NCBI GenBank assembly: GCA_019912395.1
Contig: JAIOIH010000061.1
Location: forward strand, 1 to 52,797
DNA: 52,797 bases
From: Flavobacteriales bacterium
GTDB lineage: Bacteria; Bacteroidota; Bacteroidia; Flavobacteriales_F; PHOS-HE28
Reading direction: 5' to 3'
Part shown: piece by piece, positions 1-7,782 of the stretch
How the letters are laid out: every line of letters begins with the position of its first letter
Position numbering within the stretch: the stretch's first letter is position 1
Translations under genes and position numbers: made by a program
Notes under the pieces: model-generated
Seen by the model: the letters and a program-made list of their open reading frames with translations, nothing else
The model's database searches: none
What the model was told of the DNA's origin: nothing

Positions 1-1686
1 GCTCACGCCCACGGTGGTGGTTTCCCCCGCGCAGATGGTGCGGTCCGGCCCGAGGTCCACCGTTTGGAGGTTGAAGTTGGCGAGCGCGGCGGCATCGCTG
101 GCGGAACATCCGTTCACGGTGACCTGCACGGAATAGTTCCCCGGTTGGTCCGTGGTGAGGGTGGCTCCGGAGGAACCGTCGCTCCAGAGGTAGGTGGCCC
201 CTGCGGTGGTGGCATCAAAGGTGGCCGAGGCACCGGGGCAGACGGTGAGGTTCGGTCCGAGGTCTATTACGGGTAACGGTTTTTCGGTCACCAGGATCGC
301 ATCTTGTGCCGAACATCCGTTCAGGTCCACGGTCACTTGGTAATTTCCTGCGGAGAGAACGGAAAGGGAGGGGTCCGTGCTGCCATCCTGCCAGAGGTAG
401 GTCGCTCCGGGAAAGGTGGCATCCAATAGAAGCGATGCATCGGCACAGATCGCCGTGTCATTACCAAGGAATACCGCTGGCATCGGCTTATACCCAACTA
501 CTAAGGAATCCCTGGCCGTACAGTTGTTCCGGGTCACTTCCACCCAATACGTTCCCGGTGCGTTCACCGTGAAGGAGGATGCGCTGGAACCGTCCTGCCA
601 GAGATAACCATAGCCCGGACTGAAGGCGGATAGGGTGAGCGTGCTGCCGTCGCAGAGCAAGGTATCCGCTCCAAGGTTCACGAATGGTAAAGGATCATAG
701 GCTATGGATACTTGGTCCGTGCTGGAGCAGTTCTGTGCGGTAACCGTTACGGTGTAATCCCCGGCAGTGCTTACCGGCAAGATCGGGTCCGTGCTGCCGT
801 CCTGCCAGAGATAGGTCCCCCCGGGAACCGTGGCGTTCAAGTCCAAGGTCTCACCAGCACATAAGGTCTGATCCGCTCCCAGGTCCACAATGGGCAGGGG
901 TGTCACCGTAACGTGTACTTCATCCCGCAAGACAACCGTTCCGGAGATGCTGATGTCATCGATGCCGAAATCATCCCCGACACCGTTGGCCGAGGTCATG
1001 GATATGCACGCTGTTACATTGGTTTGACCCGGTCCCGCTGTCCAACTGGTGTTGAACTGCTGCCACCCTGCCCCATAGGCAGGAAAGGTCATGTCGGGCC
1101 ATTGGGCCAGCACACCGTCCATCGTCCAAACCGCCCTGGCGGGGAGGTCATTGGATAGTGTGCGGGCCCAAAAGCTCAGTGTGTAGGTCTGCCCCGGACA
1201 ACACGAGATGGTCTGGCACCATACATCATGTTGATTATTGATCCAGCTCCCATAGCCTCCATTGGCGATCAGGAAATTACCAGTGCCCGTTCCTTGGAAC
1301 TGAGGATGGTACCAGCTGGCGTTGGAGCCTATGGTATAATAGCCTTCATTCTGGACCGATGTCGGGGAATAGTAATACTGCGAGGAGAATCCCGTGTTCC
1401 CGGCGGAGAAGTTTCCGTTGGTCACCAGGTTCCCGCTGGGGTAGCTCACCTCGCACCAATGGTCTCCGGCCGTGCTCACCGTGATGTCCTGCGTGGCGGC
1501 CCCGTTGCTCCAGAGGTAGCTGCCATATCCCGGCGGCCCCTGCAGGGTCACGGACCCACCCTCGCATATGGTCCGGTCCGGTCCGATATCGATCGAGCAC
1601 ACCGGCTGGCCCAACACAGAAAGGCCGAGCAGCCAGCCGAGCACAACAAGTGACCGGGCCGTATGGAATATGCGGCGGGTGTTCAA
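1..1686 (-). CDS. Secreted PKD/Ig-like repeat protein, 3' end beyond window (partial)
   Basis: This frame is open from 1686 down to position 1 without a stop and continues past the left edge, so at least 562 codons are present. It starts best at a TTG with an N-terminus rich in Arg followed by a hydrophobic stretch ending in LSVLGQP, a plausible signal peptide. No ATG lies upstream before the in-frame stop at 1729-1731. Residues about 90-248 look like a jelly-roll carbohydrate-binding-type domain (begins NLVTNGNF, ends GIDDISI). Before and after it come roughly 75-85-residue repeats with the pattern LGxDxxxCxG, then TYLWQDGS, then GxYxVxVT. This is typical of Bacteroidota surface proteins that end in a gliding-motility or T9SS C-terminal domain, but that end is not visible. 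Role unknown; likely cell-surface adhesion or glycan binding. Confidence 0.85.
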   Translation of the reverse strand, partial: MNTRRIFHTARSLVVLGWLLGLSVLGQPVCSIDIGPDRTICEGGSVTLQGPPGYGSYLWSNGAATQDITVSTAGDHWCEVSYPSGNLVTNGNFSAGNTGFSSQYYYSPTSVQNEGYYTIGSNASWYHPQFQGTGTGNFLIANGGYGSWINNQHDVWCQTISCCPGQTYTLSFWARTLSNDLPARAVWTMDGVLAQWPDMTFPAYGAGWQQFNTSWTAGPGQTNVTACISMTSANGVGDDFGIDDISISGTVVLRDEVHVTVTPLPIVDLGADQTLCAGETLDLNATVPGGTYLWQDGSTDPILPVSTAGDYTVTVTAQNCSSTDQVSIAYDPLPFVNLGADTLLCDGSTLTLSAFSPGYGYLWQDGSSASSFTVNAPGTYWVEVTRNNCTARDSLVVGYKPMPAVFLGNDTAICADASLLLDATFPGATYLWQDGSTDPSLSVLSAGNYQVTVDLNGCSAQDAILVTEKPLPVIDLGPNLTVCPGASATFDATTAGATYLWSDGSSGATLTTDQPGNYSVQVTVNGCSASDAAALANFNLQTVDLGPDRTICAGETTTVGVS

Positions 1687-1737
1687 AATAGTTCGTTGGT
1701 CTGTCAAATTTCGGGCCTGATCCGCATTTCAACGCAT

Positions 1738-2409
1738 TCAGCTCTGCTTGTTCGTCCACGTTGCCGTCAACACACGGTTGATCCCTTGGTAAAGATGCTC
1801 ATCCACCCGGTCGAACCAGAGACGCAAAAGATCGCTCACACGTTGGCTCCGTGCGCTGCTGGCATCATCATGCACCACCGTATTGAAACAGACCAGGCCG
1901 CCCGGCGCGGTGCATTTCCGAAGACCGATGATGAACGGAGCCTCATCCACGCCCGGTGCTAGGTCCAGCTCATGGCAAAGGTCCACCAATATCAGGTCGT
2001 GTGCATCGTTGTGCTGCTCCATGAACTCCATGGCATCGGTGATGCGAATGTCCAGGTCGGGAAGACGCTCCACCTTGAACCAGGTACGCGCCAAACGAAC
2101 CATTTCCGGATCGCCGTCCACACCGATGATCGGTGCTTTTACCCCCATTTCCTTGCGGAGAATGCTGGCCGAACTTCCTGCGCCGAAACCGAGGATCAGG
2201 ATGCTGGTCAGGTCCCTCCGGGCCACTTTCCGGTCTTCCAGGCATTGTTGCCATATCGCATGCAGGTTGCCATAGCTCTGGTTGGCATGGCCGCTGTTCA
2301 GCACCAAATGCCCGCTCTCCCATACCAATCGCAGAGGGCCGTATTTGCCGGGGCCTTCCCACGCCGTGATCGGCCAAGCGTAGCTCAGGAGGCTCTTCAC
2401 CCAGGACAT
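1738..2409 (-). CDS. Spermidine-synthase-like SAM-dependent methyltransferase
   Basis: The 223-residue protein has a Rossmann methyltransferase core. Motif I is ILILGFGAGSSASIL, the acidic end of strand 2 is IGVDGDPEMV, and strand 4 is DLILVDL. The layout is that of the spermidine synthase-like branch, but the GGGDGG putrescine/SAM loop of true spermidine synthases is GFGAGS here. Polyamine synthesis is therefore not supported and the substrate is unknown. The start at 2409 (MSWVKSLL) is preferred over an ATG 18 bases upstream because a -7-type element CATCTTTG (2414-2421) lies between them, 4 bases before the chosen ATG. Its 3' end is 51 bases from the neighbouring secreted protein on the same strand. 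Confidence 0.8.
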   Translation of the reverse strand: MSWVKSLLSYAWPITAWEGPGKYGPLRLVWESGHLVLNSGHANQSYGNLHAIWQQCLEDRKVARRDLTSILILGFGAGSSASILRKEMGVKAPIIGVDGDPEMVRLARTWFKVERLPDLDIRITDAMEFMEQHNDAHDLILVDLCHELDLAPGVDEAPFIIGLRKCTAPGGLVCFNTVVHDDASSARSQRVSDLLRLWFDRVDEHLYQGINRVLTATWTNKQS

Positions 2410-2413
2410 GCGG

Positions 2414-2421
2414 CAAAGATG
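2414..2421 (-). promoter_or_regulatory. -7 element of the methyltransferase gene, leaderless spacing
   Basis: CATCTTTG, one mismatch to the Bacteroidetes -7 consensus TAnnTTTG, followed by C and ending 4 bases before the ATG at 2409. The expected transcription start coincides with the start codon. Confidence 0.5.
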
Positions 2422-2437
2422 GGCCATTGCACAGACC

Positions 2438-2445
2438 TATCTTCG
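2438..2445 (+). promoter_or_regulatory. -7 element of the cyclase operon (2463-4627)
   Basis: TATCTTCG followed by C, matching TAnnTTYG. It lies 17 bases upstream of the TTG start at 2463 and downstream of an alternative TTG at 2427, which argues for the later start. Confidence 0.5.
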
Positions 2446-2462
2446 CGGTCCTTTTCCCTGTT

Positions 2463-3530
2463 TTGAAACGAATTTCCGCCATTACCCGCTACAAGCTGCG
2501 CAAGCTGCTGAAGTATGCCTTGGTAACAGCGACCGTGGGTGCCGTATTGACGTTGTTCGGAGGCACCATGAACGGCCCTATCCTTCTGGGATGGATCTTT
2601 CTGGGCACCTGGACCGGTATCCTGGAGGAATTTCTCTTCGGTAGACGGTTCAGGTCCCTCGCCGTCCCTCTCCAGTTCATTGGAAAGGCCCTGGCGGTCA
2701 ATCTCTTCACCATTGCGTTGATCGGCATTGCCTTGCTCGCCAGCAGGGGCCATTCCTTCCCGTTCGTGCGTGGCGTTTGGCAACCATTCGGCGAGGTGGT
2801 GGATGCCATCGGGACCTATCGCTTTGCCCTGCAGGTGGTGGTGATCACCTCCGTGGCGATCCTCGTGGTTCAAGTGGAGGAGTTCATGGGTCGGCGGTTC
2901 TTCATGGGTTTTCTCCTCGGATGGTACGACAAGCCGCGCGAAGCGGAACGCGTGGTCCTGAGCATCGACCTGGTAGGAAGCTCGGCGCTGAATGAACGAC
3001 TGGGAGACATGCTGTATTTCCGTTTTCTCAATACAACGCACTCGCTGATGACGGACGCGGTGCTCCGCCATGATGCCGAGATCCATAAATACGTGGGTGA
3101 TGAAGTGATCTTCACCTGGAACATGCGCACGGGCATACATCACCACAACTGTCTGCAGCTGTTCTTCGACATCAGGGAGCGCTTGGAGATGCATCGGCAG
3201 GAAATGATGCGCGAGTTCGGCGTGGCCCCCGAGTTCAGGGGAGGGTTGCATGGCGGCCGGGTGATCACCGCGCAGGTGGGCCACATCAAGCGGGCCATCG
3301 ACCTCAGTGGAGATGTGATGAATACCGTGAGCCGGGTGCAATCCATGGGCAAGAACATGAAAGCGGACCTCATGATCACGCAGGACCTGCTGGACCGCAT
3401 GCCGGATGCCGATGCGTATTTTGACCTTGGCGAACCCGTGCACTTGCGCGTAAAAGGAGGCAAACGGCAAATGACCATACGCAGTGTGGAGCGGAAAAAG
3501 TCGCGGACCGAAGTGGTTAAGGAAGGATGA
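2463..3530 (+). CDS. Membrane class III adenylate/guanylate cyclase (catalytic residues intact)
   Basis: A 355-residue protein with about four N-terminal membrane segments (residues about 14-135) and a C-terminal class III nucleotide cyclase domain (about 160-330). Visible catalytic positions are the metal-binding Asp169 (in IDLVGSS) and Asp213 (in KYVGDEV), the purine-selecting Lys209 and Asp280, and the transition-state Asn287 and Arg291 (MNTVSR). The Lys/Asp pair is the one associated with ATP, so it should make cAMP at the inner face of the cytoplasmic membrane. The start is a TTG at 2463; a TTG at 2427 lies upstream of the promoter-like element and is less likely. The stop overlaps the next start by four bases (ATGA), so the two genes are translationally coupled. 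A second, degenerate cyclase lies at 4621-5673. Confidence 0.88.
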   Translation: MKRISAITRYKLRKLLKYALVTATVGAVLTLFGGTMNGPILLGWIFLGTWTGILEEFLFGRRFRSLAVPLQFIGKALAVNLFTIALIGIALLASRGHSFPFVRGVWQPFGEVVDAIGTYRFALQVVVITSVAILVVQVEEFMGRRFFMGFLLGWYDKPREAERVVLSIDLVGSSALNERLGDMLYFRFLNTTHSLMTDAVLRHDAEIHKYVGDEVIFTWNMRTGIHHHNCLQLFFDIRERLEMHRQEMMREFGVAPEFRGGLHGGRVITAQVGHIKRAIDLSGDVMNTVSRVQSMGKNMKADLMITQDLLDRMPDADAYFDLGEPVHLRVKGGKRQMTIRSVERKKSRTEVVKEG

Positions 3531-4627
3531 GGATACCCTTGATCTTGTTCTGTTTTTCCTTCCATGGGATGAACCCGGGGCAGGCCCAAACCCCCGTGCC
3601 GCTGCTCACCGCATACGGACATCTGGTGGTCTTTGAGCATGGAGCGTTCCGTGAACTGGAGGCACGCACGCCGCAGGCTGTTTACCATGGGGGCGATAAG
3701 CTGGCCTACATCGCCGATGCAGGGGACCTCAAGCTCTATTCCAATGGGAAGGTGACCGTGTTGGAGCGCGGTGAACCGGTGGAAGTGTCCACCTCAAGGC
3801 ACATGCTCGCATGGAAGTCCGGACCGGCATTGCGCATTCCAACTTCGGAAGGGGCCACCACCTTGAGCCGGAGCGTTGGGCGCTTTACCGTGAGCGACAG
3901 CATCATCGCGTTTCATGACGTGATGCAGCAAGAACTGCTGGTCCGGTGGAACGGAAGAACGATCCCTGTCGCGGATGTGCTGATGACCAGCGAGGACGTG
4001 GTCTGGAAGAGCGGGTCGAACACGTTGCTCCTGTACGATCAAGGCCACCGTCGTGTATTGCTGTTCTACCGTGGCCATGTCAGTGTGTTGTGCAATGGCA
4101 CCGATCCCTCGCGCTCGGTGCCCGGAGGGGATCTGGTGGCCTTCATGGGTGAATATGATGATACGTTCCGTGTGTTCGAGAGGGGGAACGAATACGATCT
4201 TGAGGCCTTTGCGCCCGCAAGCTTTCAGGTGGGGGAAGGGCTGGTGGCCTTCGTGAACGCGACCGGCTCGTTCCGCTGCTTCCAGGCCGGTCGTGTGTGG
4301 GACATCATGGACTTCGCTCCGGAGGAATACTGGGTAAGGGACAGCGTGGTCGTATTTCGTGACCAGGGCATGTTCAAGGTGTTCAGCGGTGGAGCGGTGG
4401 AGATCATGGAGCGCTATGTGCCCGCCCGGTGGGCTGCGGTCGGCGGCATGGTGGCATGGCTGGATGATCGGGGAATGCTAAAGCTATTTCAAGCAGGCAG
4501 GCGCATCACTGTGAGCAAGGAAGCCGGCATCACCCAGTTCGATATCTTCCCCGGGGCGGTGACCTATCGCAGCAACAGTGGCGACACCAAGGTTTGGTGG
4601 AACGGCAAGCTGTACACGCACTATTGA
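3527..4627 (+). CDS. Secreted beta-propeller-like repeat protein, unknown function
   Basis: A 366-residue protein with a probable signal peptide ending near residue 20 (PGQAQ). The body is made of roughly 40-residue repeats with the pattern VAFxxxxGxFxxFxxG followed by a Val/Gly-rich turn (for example GLVAFVNATGSFRCF and SVVVFRDQGMFKVF), which suggests a beta-propeller. No known family is recognised. It is the second gene of a two-gene unit with the upstream cyclase (ATGA overlap), so it may sense or bind something in the periplasm for that enzyme; this is inference. Its last seven bases overlap the 3' end of the convergent second cyclase gene. Confidence 0.75.
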   Translation: MRIPLILFCFSFHGMNPGQAQTPVPLLTAYGHLVVFEHGAFRELEARTPQAVYHGGDKLAYIADAGDLKLYSNGKVTVLERGEPVEVSTSRHMLAWKSGPALRIPTSEGATTLSRSVGRFTVSDSIIAFHDVMQQELLVRWNGRTIPVADVLMTSEDVVWKSGSNTLLLYDQGHRRVLLFYRGHVSVLCNGTDPSRSVPGGDLVAFMGEYDDTFRVFERGNEYDLEAFAPASFQVGEGLVAFVNATGSFRCFQAGRVWDIMDFAPEEYWVRDSVVVFRDQGMFKVFSGGAVEIMERYVPARWAAVGGMVAWLDDRGMLKLFQAGRRITVSKEAGITQFDIFPGAVTYRSNSGDTKVWWNGKLYTHY

Positions 4628-5673
4628 GTTTCCTTCACCAGCGCCAACGTGAAGAGTTCCACGGCGTTGCGCTTGCCCTTCAAGGGGATCGTGCCGATGG
4701 GCTTGATCACGTATGCCGATGAGCTTAACGATAGTACGTCCAGCAACTCCTTGCTCAATAAGTTGTCCACGCCCCGTTCGTTGCAGCTTGCCTGGATATG
4801 GGCCGCCGTGTTCACCACGTCACCACTGAAGATCGTCTGGCGCTTCACCATGCCCACCTCTCCACTGGTGACGCGGCCGTAGTGGAATCCGGCCTTGAAA
4901 ACCGGTTCAATGCCATAGTTGTTCCGATAATGTTCCGCACGGTCGCGGAGCTTGCTCCGGATGGCAAAGAAGCATTTGATGCAGCGGTTGTTGCGGATCC
5001 CGCGATCCAGCCGCCAACTCACGCTGATCTCGTCGCCCACGTATTGGTAGATCTCGCCTTCCGAATAGATCACCGGATCGGTGATGTCCGCGTAGAGCTC
5101 GTTGAGCAGCTTGAAGTATCGCGTATCGCCGATGGACTCGGCCACCGATGTGCTGGACCGCATATCGAGGAACATGAAGATGCGCAATTCCTGCCGAGGC
5201 TTGCGGTACCGCTCCAGCAGATCGCTCACGGAGCCGCTGCCATATTGATCGCTCAAGCGGAGCATCACCATGGTGCCGATCATGAGCAGGGCCCAATGAA
5301 GGAATTGCCCGGCCACCTGCCAACCGTCCTTCCAGAGTGCCGGGCCGGTGTAGAGTCCTACGGGCAACAAGAGGTCCACCACCAAGGTCACGATGAGAAG
5401 AAGGGCCGTCACGATTGAGGCGCCATGGGTGAAGGGCAGCTTCCGAAGCCGGTCGTGCAGGAGAAACATGTAGGCCCCTCCGATCAGAAGCCCGCCGGCC
5501 AGGGCGCGGATGAGATGCGCCAACAAGATGGCCGATCGGTCAGGCAGGAAGCCTGCGGTGGACACCACATTGCTTTCGAACAAGGCGGTGAAGACGGCCA
5601 ACAGCATCCAAGCGCCGGTAATGCGCAAGGTGCGCCTGGAGCGGCGCCGGAACTTGGAAAGTGTGATCGGCAT
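4621..5673 (-). CDS. Membrane class III cyclase homologue with altered active site
   Basis: A 350-residue paralogue of the cyclase at 2463-3530 with the same plan: about four membrane helices (residues about 18-140) and a C-terminal cyclase domain (about 160-340). Both metal-binding aspartates remain (Asp170 in FLDMRSST, Asp214 in YVGDE) and Asn288 is kept. The purine-selecting Lys is Gln210, its partner Asp is Ile281 and the transition-state Arg is His292. It may have weak or altered nucleotide specificity, or act as a regulatory partner. The gene converges on the secreted repeat protein with a seven-base overlap. A -7-like TACTTTAG lies at 5692-5699. Confidence 0.85.
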   Translation of the reverse strand: MPITLSKFRRRSRRTLRITGAWMLLAVFTALFESNVVSTAGFLPDRSAILLAHLIRALAGGLLIGGAYMFLLHDRLRKLPFTHGASIVTALLLIVTLVVDLLLPVGLYTGPALWKDGWQVAGQFLHWALLMIGTMVMLRLSDQYGSGSVSDLLERYRKPRQELRIFMFLDMRSSTSVAESIGDTRYFKLLNELYADITDPVIYSEGEIYQYVGDEISVSWRLDRGIRNNRCIKCFFAIRSKLRDRAEHYRNNYGIEPVFKAGFHYGRVTSGEVGMVKRQTIFSGDVVNTAAHIQASCNERGVDNLLSKELLDVLSLSSSAYVIKPIGTIPLKGKRNAVELFTLALVKETQ

Positions 5674-5691
5674 CAGCTGCGTGCAACGGCG

Positions 5692-5699
5692 CTAAAGTA
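5692..5699 (-). promoter_or_regulatory. -7-like element of the second cyclase gene
   Basis: TACTTTAG on the minus strand, one mismatch to TAnnTTTG, 18 bases upstream of the ATG at 5673. Confidence 0.4.
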
Positions 5700-5752
5700 T
5701 CCAGCCATCGGTCCTTGCACCTTGCCTCTTGCCATGAGCGGACCACCAGGGG

Positions 5753-5760
5753 TATTTTTG
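5753..5760 (+). promoter_or_regulatory. -7 element, leaderless spacing, gene 5765
   Basis: TATTTTTG, a full TAnnTTTG match followed by C, exactly 4 bases before the ATG at 5765. A CTTG at 5728-5731 could be the -33 element (21-base spacer). Confidence 0.6.
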
Positions 5761-5764
5761 CACC

Positions 5765-6328
5765 ATGCGTTCACGTTTGACGGCCATCATGGCTTTGGCC
5801 CTCTCGTTCGTCCTGGTCCTCACCTCCGCAGTGAGCGCGCAACGCTTTCAGGTGAAACTTTCGGGGCAGGTCACGGAACTCTATTCCGGCGATCCCGTGC
5901 GAAGTGCCTTGGTGCGGGTGCTGAAGGCTGGCCAGGATGATCAGCAACAGATCACTCGCGGGGATGGCCGGTACGAGTTCGAATTGGAACGGGGCTGGAA
6001 ATACGAGGTCTGGTTCAGCAAGAAGAACATGGTGACCAAGCACGTGATCATTGATACGCGAGAGATCCCGCCCTATCCAGATGTTCCCTTCTATGAGATG
6101 GATCTCCAAATGACCTTGTTCCCGTGGATTGCGGATGTGGACCTTGGCGCGTTCCAGGAGGCCCTGGGCGTGGCCGCCTTCAAGGCCAGTGTGAGGAACA
6201 TGAGCTGGGACATGCCCTACACCGAAGAGATGCGCCCCGTCTTCTCCAAAGTGATGGACGAGTACGAGAAGACCTTCCGGGGCTACTACAAACGCCGTGA
6301 TCGCCGGGAGCGGGATGTCCTTCCCTGA
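5765..6328 (+). CDS. Secreted carboxypeptidase-regulatory-like domain protein
   Basis: A 187-residue exported protein with a signal peptide cleaved near residue 25 (SAVSAQ). The N-terminal half reads VKLSGQVTE, then a variable loop, then a GDGRYEFEL turn, the pattern of a small carboxypeptidase-regulatory-like beta sandwich. The C-terminal half is alpha-rich and Arg/Lys-rich at the end. It resembles the products of 8479-9045 and 26826-27923, so the three form a paralogous set. No function is known for this group. The start sits 4 bases behind a strong -7 element, so the message is probably leaderless. It is followed after 12 bases by the convergent end of folP. Confidence 0.75.
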   Translation: MRSRLTAIMALALSFVLVLTSAVSAQRFQVKLSGQVTELYSGDPVRSALVRVLKAGQDDQQQITRGDGRYEFELERGWKYEVWFSKKNMVTKHVIIDTREIPPYPDVPFYEMDLQMTLFPWIADVDLGAFQEALGVAAFKASVRNMSWDMPYTEEMRPVFSKVMDEYEKTFRGYYKRRDRRERDVLP

Positions 6329-6340
6329 TCGGGCGTGCCG

Positions 6341-7189
6341 TTATCCACGATCGTAGGCGGCCAGCAGCTTCACCGCTTCCACGGCCTCCCGCACGTCATG
6401 CACGCGCAGGATGGCCGCTCCGTTCAACAGGGCCAGCGTGTTCAGCACGGTTGTTCCGTTCAGGGCGCTTTCCGGGTCGGTTCCCAGCACTTCGTTGATC
6501 ATGCGCTTTCGTGAGAGGCCTGCCACGATGGGCGCACCGAGCTGTCGTATCGCGCCCGATCCCCTTAAGAGGGCAAAGTTGTGGGCGCTGTCCTTTCCAA
6601 AGCCGAAGCCCGGATCCACGAGCACGTCCGCGATGCCCGCTCTTCGGGCCGCAAGTACCCGTTCACTGAGGAACTTGACCACCTCCGCCACCACGTCCCG
6701 ATAAGTGGGGGCACGCTGCATCGTGCGCGGCGTTCCTTGCATGTGCATCACGATGTAGGGCACGCGCAGGCGGGCCACGGTGGGCAGCATGGCACTGTCC
6801 ATAAGCCCCGCGCCAATATCGTTCACCAGTGAGGCACCGGCTTCCACGGCTTCCGCTGCCAGGGCGGCACGCCACGTATCAATGCTGATCAGGGCCCCGG
6901 GGAACCGTTCGCGCAAGCCGGTGATCACAGGGATCACACGCTTGCGTTCCTCCTCCAGCGGAAGCTCCGAGGATCCCGGCCTGCTGCTGGCCCCGCCCAC
7001 ATCAAGCATGCCGGCCCCTTCCGCCAACATCCGGTCGGCGGTCCACAGCGCTTGGTCCAGGGTTTCCAGCCTGCTGCTCCTGACGAATGAGTCGGGGGTG
7101 ATGTTGAGGATGCCCATCACCATCGGGGTGCGCGCACGTTCGAGCCGTCCGTGCATGCACCACACGATATCTTCGCCGCCGATCTTCAC
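6341..7189 (-). CDS. folP: Dihydropteroate synthase
   Basis: A 282-residue TIM-barrel enzyme joining 6-hydroxymethyl-7,8-dihydropterin pyrophosphate to p-aminobenzoate in folate synthesis. Family marks in order are MGILNITPDSF, GGASSRPGS, SIDTW, GASLVNDI, VMHMQGTP, VDPGFGFGKD, GLSRKRMI and RVHDV near the end. The first loop reads DSFVRSSR instead of the common DSFSDGG. The start is GTG at 7189, exactly 4 bases after a -7-like CAACTTTG (7194-7201). It is divergent from the DUF1599 gene with only 29 bases between the two start codons, an arrangement I recall from other Bacteroidota. Confidence 0.95.
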   Translation of the reverse strand: MKIGGEDIVWCMHGRLERARTPMVMGILNITPDSFVRSSRLETLDQALWTADRMLAEGAGMLDVGGASSRPGSSELPLEEERKRVIPVITGLRERFPGALISIDTWRAALAAEAVEAGASLVNDIGAGLMDSAMLPTVARLRVPYIVMHMQGTPRTMQRAPTYRDVVAEVVKFLSERVLAARRAGIADVLVDPGFGFGKDSAHNFALLRGSGAIRQLGAPIVAGLSRKRMINEVLGTDPESALNGTTVLNTLALLNGAAILRVHDVREAVEAVKLLAAYDRG

Positions 7190-7193
7190 GCTC

Positions 7194-7201
7194 CAAAGTT
7201 G
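7194..7201 (-). promoter_or_regulatory. -7 element of folP, leaderless spacing
   Basis: CAACTTTG (one mismatch to TAnnTTTG) ends 4 bases before the GTG start at 7189. The intergenic gap to the divergent gene is 29 bases, so any -33 element must overlap the other gene. Confidence 0.45.
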
Positions 7202-7218
7202 GGGCAGCTCCGCTGCAC

Positions 7219-7782
7219 ATGGACAAGACCCTCGAACAATACGATCAAGTTACCGATACCTGCATGGAGCTCTTCATGAAGAAGGCCCATGACTATGGCA
7301 CGGCTTGGCGGGTCCTGCGCGTCCCATCGCTTACCGACCAGATCCTCATCAAGGCCCAGCGTATCCGAACGCTTCAACAGCTAGGGGAAAGCAAGGTGGA
7401 GGAGGGCATTCGCCCGGAGCTGATCGGCATTGTGAACTATGCGGCCATGGCGTTGGTGCAGGTGGACAAGGGCGTGGTGGAGGCCCCGGACCTCAAGCCC
7501 AAGGAGGCCACCGAACTTGTTCGGGCCCGGATACGGAGCGCTCGGGACCTCATGCAGCGCAAGAACCACGACTATGGGGAGGCTTGGCGCAGCATGCGTG
7601 TGAGCTCCCTGGTGGACCTCATCCTGATGAAGCTGCTACGGATCAAGCAGATCGAGGACAATCAAGGTGCCACCCTCGTAAGCGAGGGGATCGATGCCAA
7701 CTTCCTGGACATAGTGAACTATGCCGTGTTCGCGCTCATTCTGATGAACGAGCAGGAGGACTCAGCGATCGGCCGGAGCTGA
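7219..7782 (+). CDS. DUF1599 (nucleotide-modification-associated type) protein, two tandem domains
   Basis: A 187-residue cytoplasmic protein made of two homologous halves. Each half has HDYGxAWR, then SLxDxIxxKxxRI, then EGI followed by IVNYAxxAL (residues about 18-85 and 110-175). This is the DUF1599 family common in Bacteroidota. The duplication is visible in the sequence itself. Its biochemical role is unknown; the family name points to nucleotide modification, and the position divergent to folP suggests a link to folate or nucleotide metabolism, which is inference. The last 21 bases overlap the 3' end of the convergent gene at 7762-8301. Confidence 0.85.
   Translation: MDKTLEQYDQVTDTCMELFMKKAHDYGTAWRVLRVPSLTDQILIKAQRIRTLQQLGESKVEEGIRPELIGIVNYAAMALVQVDKGVVEAPDLKPKEATELVRARIRSARDLMQRKNHDYGEAWRSMRVSSLVDLILMKLLRIKQIEDNQGATLVSEGIDANFLDIVNYAVFALILMNEQEDSAIGRS

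Noticed and set aside
1738-2409. Naming the methyltransferase a spermidine synthase (speE)
   Set aside because: The GGGDGG loop and substrate-binding residues of true spermidine synthases are absent.
2397-3470. 357-codon minus-strand frame opposite the first cyclase
   Set aside because: Shadow with excess His; the plus strand has all cyclase residues.
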